A model generated the notes under the pieces. That model made no database searches. It was not told the DNA's origin and saw only the letters and a program-made list of their open reading frames with translations. The translations under genes were made by a program, and so were the position numbers. Below, in pieces: positions 60,694 through 64,000 of a stretch of DNA of 64,000 bases. Position 1 is the stretch's first letter, and each line of letters starts with the position of its first letter. The DNA lies in assembly GCF_000224085.1 (NCBI RefSeq), contig NC_015945.1, positions 124,001-188,000 of the forward strand, read 5' to 3'. Origin of the DNA: Allomuricauda ruestringensis DSM 13258 (GTDB taxonomy: Bacteria; Bacteroidota; Bacteroidia; Flavobacteriales; Flavobacteriaceae).

Positions 60694-63600
60694 TTAAAGG
60701 TCAACTTTTTGTTTGAGCTCGTTAAACTGGGCCAACAGCTCTTGATAGCTGTTTTTTTCTTCTTGCCCGGGCGCTTTATCGGCACTGCTTAAAATATAGT
60801 ACAGATACGACATTTGGGCTACCATTACCACTTCTGGATAGGCTCCCTCATCATTTTTGAGCTGTTTTAATGCATCCTTGTATGGCTTCAATGTTGCTTC
60901 GCTCGCTTTGTTTTTTTCAAGTTCCTTGATTTTTTCCTCAACCTTATCCTGAAGTTGTCTAGCTTCCGATAATAGGTCGATTACCTTAAACTGAAGCCCT
61001 TGCTGTTCTCTCATGTCTGACAAGGAAACTCCTTCTTCTTCCAGTCTAGGGTCCATAAGGACTTCAAAAGGTTTCTCGAAAGACTGATCACCAACTGTTA
61101 ATTTAGCAGTATACTTTCCTGGCAATGCCATTGGCCCATTCTTGTAGCGTCTTTTCTTGTTTTTTGCCCAAGCTCCTTTTTGCTGGAGGTTCCACTCAAA
61201 ACGGTTGATGCCCTTTTTGGTCTCCAGTTTTTCATCCATGTAAACAAACGTCATGCTAAGGCTCATATCCTCCACTTTTTCTGGGGTGGATTTCAATTTA
61301 GTGGAATCACTAACAATGGTTGCCACCTCTTTACCTTGTGCATCCATAATCTGAAGACTCACACCATCCTTTACATCAGAGGGTAGGTAATAATCAATAA
61401 TCACGCTGGTTGATGGGTAATCGGGGAAATCTCCCCCGCCCCAAGGCGTTTGGTATCTAATCGTATTGTCGGGTTTAAACAATACAGGAGTGTCATCAAG
61501 TTGGGTAATATTCCCATCTTGAAGGATAGTAACCTTGTCCAAAATCCAGAAACCACGCCCCATGGTACTCAAAATTAAATCTCCTCGGAACAAGGTAATA
61601 TCCGTAATCGGGGTCACTGGAAGGTTTTGCTGAAACCTTTTCCAAGTCCCACCATCATCAAACGATACAAACATTCCAAACTCGGTACCTGCATACAACA
61701 ATCTTTCGCGAACAGGGTCTTCCCGTAAAACCCTTGTGGTATAATCGGGTGGAATTCCGTTGGATTCGGAACTTATCAGCTCCCAACTTTCACCATAATC
61801 GTCCGTTTTGTACAAGTAAGGTGTTGTATCGCCCAATAAATGACGATCAACCGCAATATACGCTTTGGCCGGGTTGAACTGCGATGGTTCCACAGATTCT
61901 ACCCTGCCACCTTTTGGTAATTTTTTAGGCGTAACATTTTTCCACGTTTTACCCCCATCCTTGGTAATGGAAATAATCCCATCGTTGGAACCTGTCCAGA
62001 TTACACCTTTGCTTATTTTTGACTCCCTGATGGAGTAAAGGGTACTATAATATTCTTCTCCGGTAATATCGCGAGTGATAGGTTTTCCGGAGATTACCTG
62101 TTTGTCCGGTTCGTTGGCAGTAAGGTCTGGGGAGATAATTTCCCAGTTTTTGCCCCCATTGCTGGTTTTGTGCAAGAATTGAGAACCCATGTATACCACT
62201 TCTGGATCATAAGGGGATACATGAATAGGTGCTACACGCTGGAATCTATATTTTAAGTCTTTAGGATTATGTCCGTAAATATTGGATGCACCAATGGAAT
62301 ATTCGCGGCTTTGTCCCGTTTTTTTGCTATAGACGCTAAAGCGACCTTTACAGTTGTTATAAACAATATAATGGTTGCCCGGCATGGGAATCACGGGGCC
62401 AGTTTCGCAACCACCGACATTCATCATAATGCTTTCATTGGGCGTGGTCGTGGCTTTGGGCGCCCTGCTTGGGATGGCCAAGGTGGTATTGTCTTGCTGG
62501 GCTCCGTACACCCAATACGGATATTGGTCGTCCACAGCAACTTGGTAGATTTCTGCCGTAGGCTGATTATACTGCGTAGACCATGTTTTACCGCCATTGT
62601 GCGATACGTTGGCCCCGCCATCGTTACACTGGATCAATAAATCGGGCTTATCTGGGTTGAGCCAAATATCATGATTATCACCGTGGGGCACACTCATGCG
62701 TTTCCATGTTTTTCCTCCATCCATGGATTTTATCAATGGGTTGGCATTGGAGTACACAATATCGGGGTTGGTCGGGTCCAGTTCAATATTAGTGTAGTAA
62801 AATGGTCTGTTCACCAATCTAACATCATCGGAAATGTGTGTAAAGGATTTTCCTTGATCTACGGATTTATACAATCCCCTATCAGCATCTGGAGCCTCAA
62901 TAACGGCATAAAGTATTTTTGAATCTACTGGGGAAACGGCCAAATCAATTTTACCAATCAATCCTTTTGGCAGCCCTTTTTCCAGTTTTTCCCAATCTTT
63001 TCCCCCATTAATGGATTTGTAGATGCCTCCTTCGCTGTTCTCACCACCCGAATCAATGGTCCAAGGTGTGCGGCGTGCCTTCCAAGCTGCAGCATACACT
63101 ACATTTGGATTGCCAGGGAGCAGTTCCAAGTCGGCGAACCCTGTTTCATCGGAAACGTACAGGACCTTTTCCCATGTTTTTCCTCCATTGGTCGTCTTAA
63201 AAATTCCGCGTTCCTTGTTAGGTTTAAATGCATTTCCAATAGCGGCAACCCAAACAATATTGCTATTCGTGGGGTCGATTTCCACAGCGCCGATTTGGCC
63301 TACATTTTCCAATCCGATGTGTTCCCACGTTTTTCCGGCATCAATGGATTTGTACACCCCTTTCCCTGAAATGATATTGCTACGGATTCCATCGGAACCG
63401 GTTCCCACATATACGATATTGGGATCATTGGCTGCGATTTCTATAGCACCAATGGAGGGTGTTTTAAAGAAACCATCGGAAACATTGTTCCAAGTAGTTC
63501 CGTAGTCATCTGTTTTCCAGACACCCGCACCGGATGCCCCAAAATAAAAAGTCCCCGGGAGCATAGCTGTTCCGGTAACGGTGGTTACCCTTCCTCCCCT

Positions 63601-63708
63601 AGCGGGTCCTATGGTTCGGTATTGTAATGCTTCAAAATCCTGAGCCAAGGTTGCACAGGTCACTAAAAATGTAAAAAGAAAATAAAAAGAGCTTTGCTTT
63701 AAGGTCAT
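60694..63708 (-). CDS. Secreted sortilin/BNR-repeat beta-propeller protein
   Basis: The 1004-residue protein starts with signal peptide MTLKQSSFYFLFTFLVTCATLAQ. At least ten Asp-box/BNR repeats are visible (YKSIDAGKTWEHIG, KTTNGGKTWEKVL, YKSINGGKDWEKL, IKSMDGGKTWKRM, KTSNGGKNWEII, ITKDGGKTWKNV, YKTDDYGESWELI, VSFDDGGTWKRF and more), forming one or two beta-propellers of the VPS10/sortilin-like kind over about 30-720. The C-terminal part has a beta-sandwich and helical end (LSDMREQQGLQFKVIDLLSEARQLQDKVEEKIKELEKNK). No T9SS C-terminal domain is evident. Role unknown. Confidence 0.88.
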   Translation of the reverse strand: MTLKQSSFYFLFTFLVTCATLAQDFEALQYRTIGPARGGRVTTVTGTAMLPGTFYFGASGAGVWKTDDYGTTWNNVSDGFFKTPSIGAIEIAANDPNIVYVGTGSDGIRSNIISGKGVYKSIDAGKTWEHIGLENVGQIGAVEIDPTNSNIVWVAAIGNAFKPNKERGIFKTTNGGKTWEKVLYVSDETGFADLELLPGNPNVVYAAAWKARRTPWTIDSGGENSEGGIYKSINGGKDWEKLEKGLPKGLIGKIDLAVSPVDSKILYAVIEAPDADRGLYKSVDQGKSFTHISDDVRLVNRPFYYTNIELDPTNPDIVYSNANPLIKSMDGGKTWKRMSVPHGDNHDIWLNPDKPDLLIQCNDGGANVSHNGGKTWSTQYNQPTAEIYQVAVDDQYPYWVYGAQQDNTTLAIPSRAPKATTTPNESIMMNVGGCETGPVIPMPGNHYIVYNNCKGRFSVYSKKTGQSREYSIGASNIYGHNPKDLKYRFQRVAPIHVSPYDPEVVYMGSQFLHKTSNGGKNWEIISPDLTANEPDKQVISGKPITRDITGEEYYSTLYSIRESKISKGVIWTGSNDGIISITKDGGKTWKNVTPKKLPKGGRVESVEPSQFNPAKAYIAVDRHLLGDTTPYLYKTDDYGESWELISSESNGIPPDYTTRVLREDPVRERLLYAGTEFGMFVSFDDGGTWKRFQQNLPVTPITDITLFRGDLILSTMGRGFWILDKVTILQDGNITQLDDTPVLFKPDNTIRYQTPWGGGDFPDYPSTSVIIDYYLPSDVKDGVSLQIMDAQGKEVATIVSDSTKLKSTPEKVEDMSLSMTFVYMDEKLETKKGINRFEWNLQQKGAWAKNKKRRYKNGPMALPGKYTAKLTVGDQSFEKPFEVLMDPRLEEEGVSLSDMREQQGLQFKVIDLLSEARQLQDKVEEKIKELEKNKASEATLKPYKDALKQLKNDEGAYPEVVMVAQMSYLYYILSSADKAPGQEEKNSYQELLAQFNELKQKVDL

Positions 63709-63961
63709 GAGTTAGTAGAATAGTTGGTTTCTTCCCAAATCTACTAAATACCTAGCCAATCTGAAATGCTTCAAGAACGAAATCATTCCTTTTTGATAGA
63801 AAGGATCGTAATTTATGAAATTGGCAATAGGAGAACATTAAATAATATGTGTTGTTCTTTTTTAATCGACAAAGAGGGATATTTGGCAACTCCCATTAGC
63901 TTAAAAAGCAACGGTTTAACCCATCTTGTATCTACAGTATAAAATCAAAACCTTCTTTTCT

Positions 63962-64000
63962 ATGCTGAAAATTCAAAGTATACTATTTTCTTTCATTGTT
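63962..64000 (+). CDS. Possible gene start at window end (signal peptide, truncated)
   Basis: ATG at 63962 opens a 13-codon frame MLKIQSILFSFIV that looks like the beginning of a signal peptide and runs off the window. The gap 63709-63961 before it has no other recognisable gene or element. Confidence 0.4.
   Translation, partial: MLKIQSILFSFIV

Overview
The window looks like chromosomal DNA of a marine flavobacterium (Bacteroidota, Flavobacteriaceae; the gene set resembles Muricauda/Allomuricauda relatives, which is an inference from gene content and not a database match). Pointers are a SusC/SusD pair, a PorP/SprF-type outer membrane protein, a LETM1-related biofilm-associated protein, 2TM-domain proteins, a SpeA-SpeB-deoxyhypusine-synthase-like polyamine set, and many promoters with the Bacteroidota -7 element TAnnTTTG. 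I see no rRNA, tRNA, CRISPR array, prophage or intact insertion sequence. The region reads as core chromosome with dense, often abutting genes.

Layout. 1-3.3 kb: 3' end of a YceI-like gene, an ECF sigma factor with its RskA-like anti-sigma factor, CorA and a short MscS channel. 3.4-6.3 kb: two DUF4331 proteins and a TPR lipoprotein. 6.5-7.7 kb: LETM1-related protein. 7.75-12.4 kb: a two-component cluster, all on the minus strand: TPR protein, LytS-type histidine kinase carrying a C-terminal 2TM domain, five stand-alone 2TM proteins in tandem, and a LytTR response regulator. 12.7-20.6 kb: PaiB-like, PorP/SprF-SPOR, GNAT, DoxX, TonB receptor, DUF2141, OxyR and a small conserved protein. 20.8-26.8 kb: PBP4-type carboxypeptidase, NUDIX, M81 peptidase, DUF2461, four-helix-bundle protein, AIM24-like and DUF4442. 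27-32 kb: DUF4870, NTF2-like, PadR, PspC and two DUF2807 proteins (an envelope-stress-like set). 32.4-35.7 kb: dipeptide epimerase, AONS-like PLP enzyme and NlpC/P60 peptidase (murein peptide metabolism). 35.8-41.1 kb: SusD, SusC and a lipocalin-like protein. 41.3-45 kb: TrxB, a candidate small RNA, a RimK fused to a zinc-protease-like domain, and an RMD1-like protein. 45.2-49.3 kb: acidic small protein, homospermidine/deoxyhypusine-synthase-like enzyme, SpeB, SpeA and a 50-codon leader ORF. 49.5-53.2 kb: two-subunit molybdenum hydroxylase and an EEP phosphatase. 53.6-56.1 kb: outer membrane channel and vanadium haloperoxidase/PAP2. 56.1-58.6 kb: alkylation-repair operon (AraC-Ogt, 2OG oxygenase, Ada zinc domain, AlkB). 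58.7-60.6 kb: WYL regulator facing DinB and an HMA-like protein. 60.7-63.7 kb: sortilin-like BNR protein. At the very end a signal-peptide gene appears to start.

The most notable signals are regulatory. (1) Both transcription units of the two-component/2TM cluster carry the same ATGTACAGTTCGG box, exactly 33 nt upstream of a -7-like element, and the box fits the general LytTR-family half-site. (2) A 55-nt leader flush with the start codon is shared, 51 of 55 positions identical, between the TPR gene heading that cluster and a DUF2807 gene 19 kb away; its middle segment can pair with either flank. (3) A 50-codon ORF with an excellent promoter precedes speA. (4) Two identical-format palindromes (TGACA-N6-TGTCA) sit between the WYL regulator and dinB. 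(5) Several families of 70-160 bp inverted-repeat elements, some built as mosaics, fill the intergenic gaps.
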